64,000 nt of DNA from Streptomyces sp. Y2F8-2 (lineage in GTDB: Bacteria > Actinomycetota > Actinomycetes > Streptomycetales > Streptomycetaceae): contig NZ_BNGS01000002.1 in the NCBI RefSeq assembly GCF_014905555.1, positions 62,001-126,000 on the forward strand. The letters are read 5' to 3'. This document shows, piece by piece, positions 15,570-23,697 of the stretch. A program made the position numbers and the translations under genes. The notes beneath the pieces are model-generated. The model saw only the letters and a list, made by a program, of their open reading frames with translations, searched no databases and was not told the origin of the DNA. The first letter of the stretch is position 1. The number at the start of each line of letters is the position of its first letter.

Positions 15570-16580
15570 TCAGGCGCTGGGTACGGGGGCGTCCTGAGCG
15601 ATCAGCCCTTCCGTGCGCAGAGCCGTCCAGAAGGCCGCCGGGATTTCCTCGCCGAGCGCGGCGACGTCCTCGGCGATGCGGCTCGGCCGTGAGGCGCCGG
15701 GGATGGCCGCAGCGACCGCGGGGTGAGCAAGGGAGAACTGCAGTGCTGCGGCCTTGATGCCGACGCCGTACTGCTCTGCGAGGGCCTTGATGCGCTCCAC
15801 CTTGGCGATGACCTGGGCCGGGGCCTTCTGGTACTCGAAGTGCTGTCCTCCGGCCAGGACGCCGGAGCTGTATGGTCCCCCGACGACGACGTCGACATTC
15901 TGGGCCTTCGCGGCCGGCAGCAGCCGCTGCAGGGCGCGCTCGTGGTCGAGCAGTGTGTAGCGGCCGGCGAGGAGGAACGCGTCCGGCTTCGGCTCGTCGA
16001 GGTCCAGCGTCAGCTCCAGGGGCTCGACCCGGTTGACACCGAGGCCCCAGGCCTTGATGACGCCTTCGTCGCGCAGCCCCTGCAGAACCCGGAATGCGCC
16101 GGTGCGGGCCGTCTCGTAGGCGGCGAGCCACTCGTCGCCGTAGAAGTCCTGTGCGACGTCGTGTACCCACACGATGTCGAGGCGGTCTGTCTTCAGCCGC
16201 TTGAGGCTGTCCTCGATGGAGCGCAGCGTCGCGTCCGCCGAGTAGTCGTTGACGATCTTGTTGGGGCGTCCGTGTTCGAACAGTCCGCCCTTCTCGCCGA
16301 GGTCCCGGGCGGACGGATCCTCGATCTCGTCGAGGATGACGCGGCCGACCTTCGTGCTCAGGACGAACTCGTCGCGGGGGCGGTCTGCCAGCGCTTCTCC
16401 CAGCCGGATCTCGGACAGGCCCGCGCCGTAGAAGGGTGCGGTGTCGAAGTAGCGGATGCCGTTGTCCCAGGCGGCGTCCACGGTGGCCGCGGCCTCCTCG
16501 TCGGGTATGGCCCGGAACATGTTGCCCAGCGGTGCGGTGCCGAAGCCCAGGCGGCCGGGCAGGAAGGACTTGATGGACAT
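15570..16580 (-). CDS. Aldo/keto reductase (pyridoxal/aldose dehydrogenase type)
   Basis: This is a 336-residue TIM-barrel NADP(H) oxidoreductase. It shows LGFGTAPLGNMF at the start, the active-site region GIRYFDTAPFYGAG with catalytic Asp and Tyr, LSTKVGR with the catalytic lysine, VWVHDVAQDFYG where the active histidine lies, and the C-terminal cofactor loop IPGASRPSRIAED. The sequence type resembles D-threo-aldose (fucose) and pyridoxal 4-dehydrogenases. The ATG at 16580 has AAGGATC upstream; the longer open frame to 17039 runs through the LysR gene and is a shadow. It is divergent from the LysR gene with a symmetric operator between, so it is the probable target of that regulator. Confidence 0.92.
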   Translation of the reverse strand: MSIKSFLPGRLGFGTAPLGNMFRAIPDEEAAATVDAAWDNGIRYFDTAPFYGAGLSEIRLGEALADRPRDEFVLSTKVGRVILDEIEDPSARDLGEKGGLFEHGRPNKIVNDYSADATLRSIEDSLKRLKTDRLDIVWVHDVAQDFYGDEWLAAYETARTGAFRVLQGLRDEGVIKAWGLGVNRVEPLELTLDLDEPKPDAFLLAGRYTLLDHERALQRLLPAAKAQNVDVVVGGPYSSGVLAGGQHFEYQKAPAQVIAKVERIKALAEQYGVGIKAAALQFSLAHPAVAAAIPGASRPSRIAEDVAALGEEIPAAFWTALRTEGLIAQDAPVPSA

Positions 16581-16682
16581 GGTGAAGATCCTTCTGTACG
16601 AATGGCGACGGATGTGTTCTTCGCGCCTTTTGGTGCGGTCCGTCGGCCTGACGCGTTCGAGGCTAGGATCTAGACTTGAGAC

Positions 16683-16703
16683 TGTCCAAGACTTACTTGG
16701 ACA
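16683..16703. promoter_or_regulatory. LysR-type operator between aldo/keto reductase and LysR genes
   Basis: TGTCCAAG-ACTTA-CTTGGACA is a perfect 8-bp inverted repeat with a 5-base centre. ACTTGAG is repeated on both sides (16674-16680 and 16705-16711). It starts about 100 bases upstream of the reductase gene and ends 25 bases before the LysR gene, fitting joint control and autoregulation. Confidence 0.7.
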
Positions 16704-16727
16704 TACTTGAGTCCTTAGAGGTCTTAC

Positions 16728-17627
16728 ATGCTTGACCTGCGGCAACTCCGCTACTTCGTGGCCGTCGCCGAGACGGAGCACGTCGGCCAAGCCGCCGAGC
16801 GGCTGCACATCTCCCAGTCGCCGCTGAGCCGGCAGATCGCTCAACTCGAGCAGAACCTCGGCCTCACCCTGTTCGAACGCGGCCAGCAAAGAATCCGGCT
16901 GACCCGGGACGGCAAGGTCTTCCTGGCCGAGGCCCGCGCACTGCTGCGGCATGCGGATCGCCTGGAGAACCTGGGCCGTCGGCTGGGCCGCGGAGAAGAG
17001 GGTGGCCTGTGCATCGGCTACGTGGCGGACGCCATGCACACCGGCATCCTGCCCGGCGCTCTACGCGCTGTGCACAGCGAACGCCCCGGCGTTCACATCG
17101 CTCTGTACAACCTTCCGCCGGCCGAGCAGTTCGAAGGCCTGCGGCAGCGCAGCCTTGACATCGCGCTCGTCCATGAACCTCCGTCCACGGATGACCCTGA
17201 CCTACTGGCCGCGCCCCTGCTCCAGGACCCGCTGCTGCTCGTTCTGCCCGCCGGTCATCCACTGGCCGACCAGGAAACAGTGACCCCCGGAGACCTCGAC
17301 GGTCAGCCGTGGATCGCCGTCGAGAACGCTCAGGACCCCGCCTGGCGCGACACGTTCGTCGCCTCGTGCACGGCGGCCGGCTTCACACCTGACATCCGCC
17401 TCGACGCCGCCGAGCCGCTGACCGCGCTCGGCCTGGTCGCTTCTGGGCTGGGACTCGCCCTCGTACAAAAGAGCATGGTCCGCGCCACCACCGAGGACGT
17501 CGCGGTGCGCGAGCTCCCCTGGCACGACACATGCGTCCAGTTGTGGGCCGCGTGGCACCGAGTCGACCTGCGGCCCCTGGTGACCTCGTTCCGCGCCATC
17601 GTCCTGCGCACAAGCAGCAGCGCCTGA
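16728..17627 (+). CDS. LysR-family transcriptional regulator
   Basis: This 299-residue regulator has the standard N-terminal helix-turn-helix (LRQLRYFVAVAETEHVGQAA, then ERLHISQSPLSRQIAQLEQN) and the periplasmic-binding-like effector domain (LCIGYVADAMHTGILPGAL, SLDIALVHEPPSTDDPDLL, LLLVLPAGHPLAD, ALGLVASGLGLALVQ). It is divergent from the aldo/keto reductase/SRPBCC pair across an intergenic region of about 150 bases holding a symmetric operator, so it most likely controls that pair in response to a small molecule. The ATG at 16728 begins the normal MLDLRQLRYF. A GC-rich hairpin follows at 17660. Confidence 0.93.
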   Translation: MLDLRQLRYFVAVAETEHVGQAAERLHISQSPLSRQIAQLEQNLGLTLFERGQQRIRLTRDGKVFLAEARALLRHADRLENLGRRLGRGEEGGLCIGYVADAMHTGILPGALRAVHSERPGVHIALYNLPPAEQFEGLRQRSLDIALVHEPPSTDDPDLLAAPLLQDPLLLVLPAGHPLADQETVTPGDLDGQPWIAVENAQDPAWRDTFVASCTAAGFTPDIRLDAAEPLTALGLVASGLGLALVQKSMVRATTEDVAVRELPWHDTCVQLWAAWHRVDLRPLVTSFRAIVLRTSSSA

Positions 17628-17659
17628 ACCGCCCTGCTGCGGCCATGGCCCTGCCCAGC

Positions 17660-17683
17660 CTCTCGTCGCGAGCGCGACGAGAG
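17660..17683. terminator. GC-rich hairpin after the LysR gene
   Basis: CTCTCGTCGCG (17660-17670) pairs perfectly with CGCGACGAGAG (17673-17683). The 2-base centre would open to a tetraloop or larger. There is no T-run, as is common in Streptomyces terminators. Confidence 0.6.
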
Positions 17684-17738
17684 CTGCAGAGCATCCGGTA
17701 CGCGATCCGCCTCGCCGAGGCGTGAGAGGAGCCCGACC

Positions 17739-17909
17739 GTGTCCGAGGACCTGAGCGCGGTTGCACGTTTCCTGTACGAGGCGGGAACGCTGAAGAACAC
17801 CGCACGCACCGGGTGGTGGATGGTCGGCGTACAGCACCCCGAATCGGTCGCTGAACACTCGTGGCGCACGTGCGGCCGTTCGGCGGCGTGGCTCTGGCGG
17901 CGGCGCTGA
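17739..17909 (+). pseudogene. Truncated HD-domain (YfbR/HDDC2-like) phosphohydrolase, 5' part
   Basis: A GTG at 17739 with AGAGGA eight bases upstream opens a convincing reading frame (LSAVARFLYEAGTLKNTART, then HPESVAEHSWRT). This is the start of an HD-domain nucleotidase: EHSWRT carries the first metal histidine. The homology stops exactly at 17868, where a 72-bp inverted copy of kinase-gene DNA begins, and the frame ends at 17909 after twelve foreign codons. The missing HD motif reappears downstream at about 18030 in another frame. The gene is broken and cannot make an active enzyme. Confidence 0.75.
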
Positions 17910-17940
17910 GGCAGCTGCGGACGGTCGTCCGCACCGTCGG
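17869..17940. repeat. 72-bp inverted copy of part of the conservon kinase gene
   Basis: These 72 bases match the reverse complement of 31865-31936, inside the kinase-like gene, with a single mismatch at 17933. The match starts at the exact point where the HD-domain gene is interrupted. Such a long near-identity between unrelated genes 14 kb apart points to a recombination or repair event that copied kinase DNA into this locus. Confidence 0.88.
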
Positions 17941-18016
17941 CGGAAGCGGCTTGGGCCCCTCGGCAGGCCACAGTCACCATGGCCGTTCATGGCGTACGGC
18001 TTTCAATGGCGGTCAG

Positions 18017-18229
18017 GACGCGGCGGCGTTCGCGGTGTGGCACGACTCGCAGGAGACGCGCACCGGGGACGTGAACCACCTCGGCAAGAAGTACCTCTAT
18101 TGGCAGACCGTCCTGCCGCTGATCAGGCCGATCCTCGCGACGGTGGTCGTGTTCCGGACGCTGTCGAAGTGCGGCAACCGAGTGCCGGCCGCACGCGCCT
18201 ACGCGGCGAGCAAGGGCGGGGTTGAGCAA
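18017..18229 (+). pseudogene. Mosaic of gene fragments: HD domain, ABC permease, SDR
   Basis: In one frame, three unrelated signatures follow each other. DAAAFAVWHDSQETRTGDVN (from 18017) continues the HD protein, with the HD pair as HDSQE. TVLPLIRPILATVVVFRTL (about 18107-18163) resembles the conserved loop of a sugar ABC permease. AYAASKGGVEQ (18197-18229) is the active-site segment of a short-chain dehydrogenase. No complete gene is present. The stretch looks like a scar built from pieces of at least three genes after the inverted kinase repeat. The permease and SDR assignments rest on short motifs. Confidence 0.55.
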
Positions 18230-18335
18230 TCTTCTGCGGTCACGTTCGGGCTTCCATCTTGCGGATGACCGAGAGTGATTCAGTGGTCTGCCGGAGGCCT
18301 GTTCTCTGTCCTCCGGCAGACGATGACTCATGTCC

Positions 18336-19457
18336 TCAGCCGTCCAGGGCCCCGGTCACGGCGTCGACCATGGCAGAGGGCTGTTCCATGTGGACCATGT
18401 GCCCTGCATTGTCGACATAGGTGACCTGGGCGCGGCCTTCCAGTGCAGCTGCGTTGGCGGCCGGCAGTACCCGGTCCGCGCGGCCCCACACCACTGTTAC
18501 CGGGCCCGCAAATTTCTGAAGCAGGCCGGCGGCGTCGATTCCCGGACGGTCGCCATCGAGAAGCGTGCCGAGCAGGCTGTCGAGCGCCTGCTGCACGCCG
18601 TCGAGCCGCTTGAACTTCATCAGGTCGTCGGCGAGCTGGCGAGTGACTTGCCCCGGGTCGGCGAACAGGTGGATCAGGTGCGGCTTGAGTTCCCGCCGTG
18701 ACGAGGCGGAGGCGAATCCGCGCAGGTAGTCGGCGTTGATGGCGTCACCGTAGCCGGCAGGTGCGACGAGGGTCAGCGACGCGATCTTGCCGGGTTCGCG
18801 GGCGGCGGCGGCGGTTGCCACGGCACCGCCGAGTGAGTGCCCGACCAAGTGGACGTGTTCGATGCCCTGCTGTTCGAGGAAGCCGAGCAGCGCGCCGGCG
18901 AGGGTGTCGAGGGAACCGTCGCCGACGTCCTTGGTGGAGTCGCCGTGTCCGGGCAGGTCGATCGCGTGGACGGTCGCGCGGGTCGACAGCGGCTCCTGCA
19001 CGAAGAGCCAGGAGTTCTTGTCGCCGCCGTAACCGTGTACGAGCAGCACGGTCTCCTCTGCGGTGCCGAGGGTCGCGTAGGAGAGGGTACGGCCGTCCAC
19101 CTGCACTGTCCCGAGGGCGGGTCCGGCGACCTCGTCGACCGCGCCGGAGTCCAGTTCCTCCCGCGCAGCGCGGGCGGCCTCGTCGATCAGTTCCTCCGGC
19201 ACGTCGGCCGGAGCGATCAGCGCGATCGTGCCGCCGACGGGAACGTCCTCGTTCGTCTCGGCGATGATCCGCCGCACGACACCCTCCCCCGACGACTCCA
19301 GCGCCCCGGTGATCTTGTCGGTGTCGATGTCGGCCAGGTCGTCGCCTTCGGCCACCTCGTCGCCCTCGGCCACGAACCAGGCGGTGATCTTGCCGCTTTT
19401 CATCGACAGGCCCCACTTGGGCATGGTGACCTTCGTGATGGTGTCTTCGGTGCTCAC
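18336..19457 (-). CDS. acoC: Acetoin dehydrogenase E2 component with alpha/beta hydrolase fold
   Basis: This 373-residue protein joins an N-terminal lipoyl domain to an alpha/beta-hydrolase domain, the layout of AcoC. The lipoyl lysine is in DIDTDKITGALES near residue 50. A proline/alanine linker precedes the hydrolase part, which has LLVHGYGGDKNSW, the nucleophile elbow VGHSLGGAVA and a late NAGHMVHMEQP. It accepts the acetyl group from E1 and passes it to CoA, yielding acetyl-CoA while acetaldehyde is released. The start is a GTG, 8 bases after the acoB stop, with only a weak ribosome site, suggesting coupling. It is the last gene of acoX-acoA-acoB-acoC. A classic AcoC has the same two domains, so the call is firm. 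Confidence 0.93.
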   Translation of the reverse strand: MSTEDTITKVTMPKWGLSMKSGKITAWFVAEGDEVAEGDDLADIDTDKITGALESSGEGVVRRIIAETNEDVPVGGTIALIAPADVPEELIDEAARAAREELDSGAVDEVAGPALGTVQVDGRTLSYATLGTAEETVLLVHGYGGDKNSWLFVQEPLSTRATVHAIDLPGHGDSTKDVGDGSLDTLAGALLGFLEQQGIEHVHLVGHSLGGAVATAAAAREPGKIASLTLVAPAGYGDAINADYLRGFASASSRRELKPHLIHLFADPGQVTRQLADDLMKFKRLDGVQQALDSLLGTLLDGDRPGIDAAGLLQKFAGPVTVVWGRADRVLPAANAAALEGRAQVTYVDNAGHMVHMEQPSAMVDAVTGALDG

Positions 19458-19465
19458 AGGATCCG

Positions 19466-20479
19466 TCACTTCTTCCAGTCCATGGTCTTCTTGACGGCGT
19501 TGGCCACCTTCTGCGCGTCCGGGATGTAGAGCTGCTCCAGGGTCTGCGCAAAGGGCACCGGAGTGTGCGGAGCGGTGACCATCTCGATCGGCGCCCGCAA
19601 GGCGCCGAACGCCTCTTGCGCCATCAGCGCCGAGATGTCGGTGGCCATGCTGCAACGTGGGTTGGCCTCGTCGACCACGACGAGCCGACCGGTGTTCTCG
19701 ACGCTCTCGAGGATCGTGTCGCTGTCGAGGGGACTGGTGGTGCGCGGGTCGATGATCTCCGCCTGGACGCCCTGCCGGGCCAGCTCGGCCGCCGCCTCCT
19801 CGGCCACCGAGACCATGCGACCGAGGGCGACGATGGTGACGTCGTCGCCGTCGCGGACCACGTTGGCCTCGCCGAACGGGATGGTGTAACTGTCCTCGGG
19901 CACCTCGCCGGTCATGTCGTAGAGCGCCTTGTGCTCGCAGAAGATGACCGGGTCGTTGTCCCGGATGGCCTGGATGAGCAGGCCCTTGGCCTCGTACGGG
20001 CTGGAGGGCAGGACGACCTTGAGGCCCGGGATGTGGGTGAAGACCGGGTACAGGCACTGGGAGTGCTGTGCGGCGGCGTTGAGGCCGGCTCCGTACATGG
20101 TCCGCACCACCACCGGTGTGACGGCCTTGCCGCCGAACATGTAGCGGAACTTGGCGGCCTGGTTGAAGATCTGGTCGAAACAGACGCCCATGAAGTCGAT
20201 GAACATCAGCTCGGCCACCGGGCGCAGGCCACGTGTCGCGGCGCCGACCGCGGCGCCCACGAACGCCGATTCCGAGATAGGCGTGTCCAGCACCCTTCCC
20301 GGGAACTGCTCGTACAGCCCCTTGGTCACGCCGAGGACACCGCCCCATGCGTCGTCCTCGCCGGGACTGCCTGCGCCGCCCGCGTTGTCCTCGCCCATGA
20401 CGATGACGGACGGGTCGCGCTCCATCTCCTGCCTGAGCGCTTCGTTGACCGCCTCGCGATAGCTGATCGTGCGTGCCAT
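19466..20479 (-). CDS. acoB: Acetoin dehydrogenase E1 beta subunit
   Basis: This is a 337-residue transketolase-like beta subunit of a 2-oxo-acid-dehydrogenase-type E1. Motifs are ISYREAVNEALRQEMERD, VMGEDNAGG, DTPISESAFVGAAVGAA, ELMFIDFMGVCFDQIFNQAA, PSSPYEAKGLL, IIDPRTTSPLD and the C-terminal APHTPVPFAQTLEQLYIP. With AcoA it forms the thiamine-diphosphate heterotetramer that cleaves acetoin. The ATG has AGGAG upstream, and the gene follows acoA by 26 bases. The sequence alone cannot exclude pyruvate or branched-chain acids, but the AcoX neighbour and E2 type favour acetoin. Confidence 0.93.
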   Translation of the reverse strand: MARTISYREAVNEALRQEMERDPSVIVMGEDNAGGAGSPGEDDAWGGVLGVTKGLYEQFPGRVLDTPISESAFVGAAVGAATRGLRPVAELMFIDFMGVCFDQIFNQAAKFRYMFGGKAVTPVVVRTMYGAGLNAAAQHSQCLYPVFTHIPGLKVVLPSSPYEAKGLLIQAIRDNDPVIFCEHKALYDMTGEVPEDSYTIPFGEANVVRDGDDVTIVALGRMVSVAEEAAAELARQGVQAEIIDPRTTSPLDSDTILESVENTGRLVVVDEANPRCSMATDISALMAQEAFGALRAPIEMVTAPHTPVPFAQTLEQLYIPDAQKVANAVKKTMDWKK

Positions 20480-20505
20480 GACCGTGCTCCTGGAAGTGTT
20501 CGGGG

Positions 20506-21501
20506 TCAGTAGGTGACGTAGACGTCGGTGGTGAGGTCTTCGGCGCTCGGCGTCGGGGCCTGCTTGGCCTCCGCCACCGCGGCCTCGATGAGACCGGCCA
20601 CTTCCCCGTCGACACCGTCCAGTGCGGCCGCGTCGAGCTGACCGGAAGCAGTGACACGCTCACGGAACTGCTTGAGGCAGTCCAGTGACGCGCGAGCCCT
20701 CGCCACCTCGTCGGCGCGATAGGTCTGCTGGTCGCCCTCGAAGTGGCCGTAGTACCGGGTGAACTTGACCTCGATCAGGGTGGGCCCTCCGCCTTCGCGG
20801 GCCCGCTCGATCGCCTCACCCGCGGCCTCGTACACCGCGAAGAAGTCGAAGCCGTCCACGATCACGCCCGGCATGCCGAATCCGGCGGCGCGGTCGGCGA
20901 TGTTGTCGCAGGCCACCGACCAGGTGGCCGCCGTGGCCTCTGCGTAGCCGTTGTTCTCCGCCACGAAGATCGCGGGCAGGTTCCACACCGAGGCGAGGTT
21001 GAGCGCTTCCAGGGTGGTCCCCTGATTGCTCGCCCCGTCACCGAAGAACGCCACGCCGACGCCACCGGTCCCCTGCTGCTTGGCTGCCAGAGCGGTGCCG
21101 CAGATCAGGGGCGGACCGCCGCCGACGATGCCGTTCGCGCCGAGCATGCCCTTGGACAGGTCAGCGATGTGCATCGAGCCGCCCTTGCCCCGGCAGGACC
21201 CCGTGACGCGACCGTAGATCTCGGCCATCATCTCCTTGACGTCCACGCCCTTGGCGATGCAGTGCCCGTGGCCGCGGTGCGTGCTGGCGATCGAGTCGCG
21301 CTCGTCGAGGTGGGCACACACCGCGGTGGCCGAGGCTTCCTCGCCCGCGTACAGGTGCACGAACCCCGGTATCTCGCCAGTGGCGAACTCGACGTGCAGC
21401 CGCTCCTCGAACTCGCGGATGGTGCGCATGGTGCGATACGCCTCCAGCAGTGCCTTCTCGTCGAGCCCCGACGTGGTGCGGGCCGGTTGAGTGGGTGTCA
21501 T
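20506..21501 (-). CDS. acoA: Acetoin dehydrogenase E1 alpha subunit
   Basis: This is a 331-residue thiamine-diphosphate-binding subunit. Seen are the RTIREFEERLHVEFATGEIP start region, STHRGHGHCIAKGVD, GSCRGKGGSMHIAD, and the cofactor motif GDGASNQGTTLEALNLASVW ending in ENN. Tyr and His residues in FTRYYGHFEGDQQTYR follow. Cleavage of acetoin on the cofactor gives hydroxyethyl-TDP and acetaldehyde. The ATG at 21501 has AAAGGA about ten bases upstream; a start at 21522 would add seven residues without a ribosome site. It follows acoX by about 45 bases. Confidence 0.93.
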   Translation of the reverse strand: MTPTQPARTTSGLDEKALLEAYRTMRTIREFEERLHVEFATGEIPGFVHLYAGEEASATAVCAHLDERDSIASTHRGHGHCIAKGVDVKEMMAEIYGRVTGSCRGKGGSMHIADLSKGMLGANGIVGGGPPLICGTALAAKQQGTGGVGVAFFGDGASNQGTTLEALNLASVWNLPAIFVAENNGYAEATAATWSVACDNIADRAAGFGMPGVIVDGFDFFAVYEAAGEAIERAREGGGPTLIEVKFTRYYGHFEGDQQTYRADEVARARASLDCLKQFRERVTASGQLDAAALDGVDGEVAGLIEAAVAEAKQAPTPSAEDLTTDVYVTY

Positions 21502-21546
21502 CGTTGACGGTCCTTTCTTCAAGGGCTCTTGTCGGTCTGGTCGTCC

Positions 21547-22587
21547 TCAGACCGCGGTGCGATCGCTACGGAAGAGGCCGGCTCGTGCCGCCTGGCTCAT
21601 CACGGCGGTGACGTCGACACAGAGCGGCCCGTTCTCCCTGAGCCGCACCGTGGCACCCGTCGTGCCTGCCAGTTCCAGTTCGCGCTCGCCGTCGAAGGCC
21701 ACCACGCCGCGGGTGGTGCCGATCTCCACCTGCTCGCCGGTGCGCAGGGGCCGCCAGGCAGTCACTCCGACGGGAAGCACCAGGCCCGGGGCGATCGGCG
21801 CGTTGACCACGGTGGGTGCTTGCTCCACCGGGCACAGACGCACCGCGACGCCCTCGGGCTTGTCCCGCGGGCTGGGGCAGAGCAGGCCCGCGATGGAGGA
21901 CAGGCCGGTCGCGTCCGGCTCGGCGAAGGTGCAGTACAACTCGGTGAGGGCATCGGGATGCCATAGTGCGCGGGAGCCGACGTAGGGCGCTGTGGACACC
22001 ACGACGTCGACCAGTCCAAGCTCGGTCCGCTCCCCGGTGCGTACCTCCAGTGCGTGAGCCCGGCCGGCGGCGATGCCTCGGTCGACGGCGCCGGTGGCCA
22101 CCAGTCCGGCCGCCAGGCCGGCGACTGTGGCCTCACGCATCTGCGGGAAGGCGTTGTTGGTACCGGTGGACAGTGACAACAACGGCACGTCGCACCCGGG
22201 GCCGGCGAGCAATGCCGCAGTGGCCACGCGTGCGGTTCCGTCGCCACCGAGGCAGATGATCACCTTCGCACCGGCCTCGACCATGCGGCGGACCGCGTTG
22301 GCCGTGTCCTGGGCGCTGTCGGTGATGGCATCGTCATCGACGAAGCGGACCTGCGGCCATGGCGTCTTGTTCGCCGACCGGTTCCGCACGGCCCTCAATA
22401 CGGCCGTGGAGATCCCTCCGAGATCGACGGATACCAGCACCGTCTCGACGCCGACCGCGCCCAGCGCCGTGAGCATGCGCTGCACCATGTTGGCCTTCTC
22501 AGATGTCGGGAAAACCGATGCGCCGGATACAAGCCGCCGGATGTCCCGGCCGGAGGCAGGGTTGGCCACAATGCCCACCGCAGTCAT
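21547..22587 (-). CDS. acoX: AcoX-like NAD kinase-fold protein
   Basis: This 346-residue protein belongs to the ATP-NAD kinase family and matches AcoX of acetoin operons, a conserved companion of unknown biochemical role. The diphosphate-binding motif is CLGGDGTARVATAALL and the family sequence GIVANPASGRDIRRLVSGAS lies at the N-terminus; SLSTGTNNAFP is also typical. The C-terminal 80 residues form beta-rich strands (AFDGERELELAGTTGATVRL). The ATG at 22587 has GAAGGGG nine bases upstream; the much longer open frame upstream is a shadow of lipA. It is the first gene of the aco operon and is divergent from lipA, with a symmetrical TGCAA array in between. Confidence 0.92.
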   Translation of the reverse strand: MTAVGIVANPASGRDIRRLVSGASVFPTSEKANMVQRMLTALGAVGVETVLVSVDLGGISTAVLRAVRNRSANKTPWPQVRFVDDDAITDSAQDTANAVRRMVEAGAKVIICLGGDGTARVATAALLAGPGCDVPLLSLSTGTNNAFPQMREATVAGLAAGLVATGAVDRGIAAGRAHALEVRTGERTELGLVDVVVSTAPYVGSRALWHPDALTELYCTFAEPDATGLSSIAGLLCPSPRDKPEGVAVRLCPVEQAPTVVNAPIAPGLVLPVGVTAWRPLRTGEQVEIGTTRGVVAFDGERELELAGTTGATVRLRENGPLCVDVTAVMSQAARAGLFRSDRTAV

Positions 22588-22676
22588 GCCGCAGGGCCCC
22601 TTCACGATCCGATGTGTGACCGGCGTCCTCCGGCCACGGGGGTCATGGGACTGCGAAAACGGCTCAGCGGGACAGG

Positions 22677-22720
22677 GTTGCAGGAAATTGCACGCAGCGG
22701 TGGATGCAACCGGGTGCAAC
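22677..22720. promoter_or_regulatory. Symmetrical TTGCA/TGCAA operator array between acoX and lipA
   Basis: Four half-sites occur: GTTGCA at 22677, TTGCA at 22688, TGCAA at 22705 and TGCAAC at 22715. The two left copies are about 10 bases apart, as are the two right copies, and all four are symmetric about 22698.5. This is a nested inverted repeat on one face of the helix. The same element appears upstream of the regulator gene near 26946. Confidence 0.72.
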
Positions 22721-22758
22721 GCCTTGTGCGTGCGGCGTGGTGATCGCACCTTGGGTCG

Positions 22759-23697
22759 ATGACAAGTGTGCAACCGGACGGACGACGGCTCCTGCGGTTG
22801 GAAGTCCGCAACAGCGCCGTCCCGATCGAGCGGAAACCTTCCTGGATCAGGACCCGCATACGGACAGGGCCGGAATTCACTGAGCTGCAGGAGCTCGTGC
22901 GCCGCGAGAGACTGCATACCGTGTGCGAAGAGGCGGCCTGCCCGAACATCTTCGAGTGCTGGGAAGACCGGGAGGCCACCTTCCTGATCGGCGGGGACCG
23001 GTGCACCCGCCGGTGCGATTTCTGCCAGATCGACACGGGGAAGCCGGCCGAGCCGGACGCTGCGGAGCCGCTGCGCGTCGCCGAGTCGGTAAGCGTCATG
23101 AAACTCCGGTACGCCACCGTCACCGGCGTGGCGCGGGACGACCTGCCTGATGGCGGTGCGTGGTTGTACGCGGAGACGGTGCGGCAGATCCACCAACACA
23201 ACCCGGGCACCGCGGTCGAGGTGCTGATCCCGGACTTCAACGGTGCGGCGGATCTCCTCGACGAGGTATTCGGCGCATGTCCGGAGGTCCTGGCGCACAA
23301 CGTGGAGACGGTGCCGAGGATCTTCCGACGAATCCGTCCCGGTTTCGACTACCGGCGCTCGCTCGGCGTGCTGGCCCGGGCACGGGAGGCCGGGCTGATG
23401 ACCAAATCGAACCTGATCCTGGGACTCGGTGAAACCGGCGAAGAGGTGGTGGAAACGCTGCTCGACCTTCACGCGGCGGGATGCCGGCTGCTGACCATCA
23501 CCCAGTACCTGCGGCCGTCGGTGCGGCACCACCCGGTCGCGCGGTGGGTACCGCCGGAGGAGTTCGACCAACTCCGCGACCGTGCACGTGAGATCGGGTT
23601 CGCGGGGGTGATGGCCGGCCCGCTGGTGCGCTCCTCCTACCGGGCCGGACGGCTCTACCAGCAGGCGCAGGAAGCCAGACAAGGAGAAGCGAAGTGA
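22759..23697 (+). CDS. lipA: Lipoyl synthase
   Basis: This is a 312-residue radical SAM enzyme that inserts two sulfurs into protein-bound octanoyl groups to make lipoate. The auxiliary cluster cysteines are in [12 protein letters not shown], the radical SAM cluster is CTRRCDFC, and the C-terminal RSSYRAG carries the serine ligand of the auxiliary cluster. Length is normal. It overlaps lpd by four bases (ATGA), indicating a lipA-lpd operon divergent from acoXABC. This suggests a dedicated supply of lipoyl groups for AcoC, separate from the housekeeping lipA-lipB locus. No clear ribosome site precedes the ATG, so a leaderless message is possible. Confidence 0.95.
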   Translation: MTSVQPDGRRLLRLEVRNSAVPIERKPSWIRTRIRTGPEFTELQELVRRERLHTVCEEAACPNIFECWEDREATFLIGGDRCTRRCDFCQIDTGKPAEPDAAEPLRVAESVSVMKLRYATVTGVARDDLPDGGAWLYAETVRQIHQHNPGTAVEVLIPDFNGAADLLDEVFGACPEVLAHNVETVPRIFRRIRPGFDYRRSLGVLARAREAGLMTKSNLILGLGETGEEVVETLLDLHAAGCRLLTITQYLRPSVRHHPVARWVPPEEFDQLRDRAREIGFAGVMAGPLVRSSYRAGRLYQQAQEARQGEAK

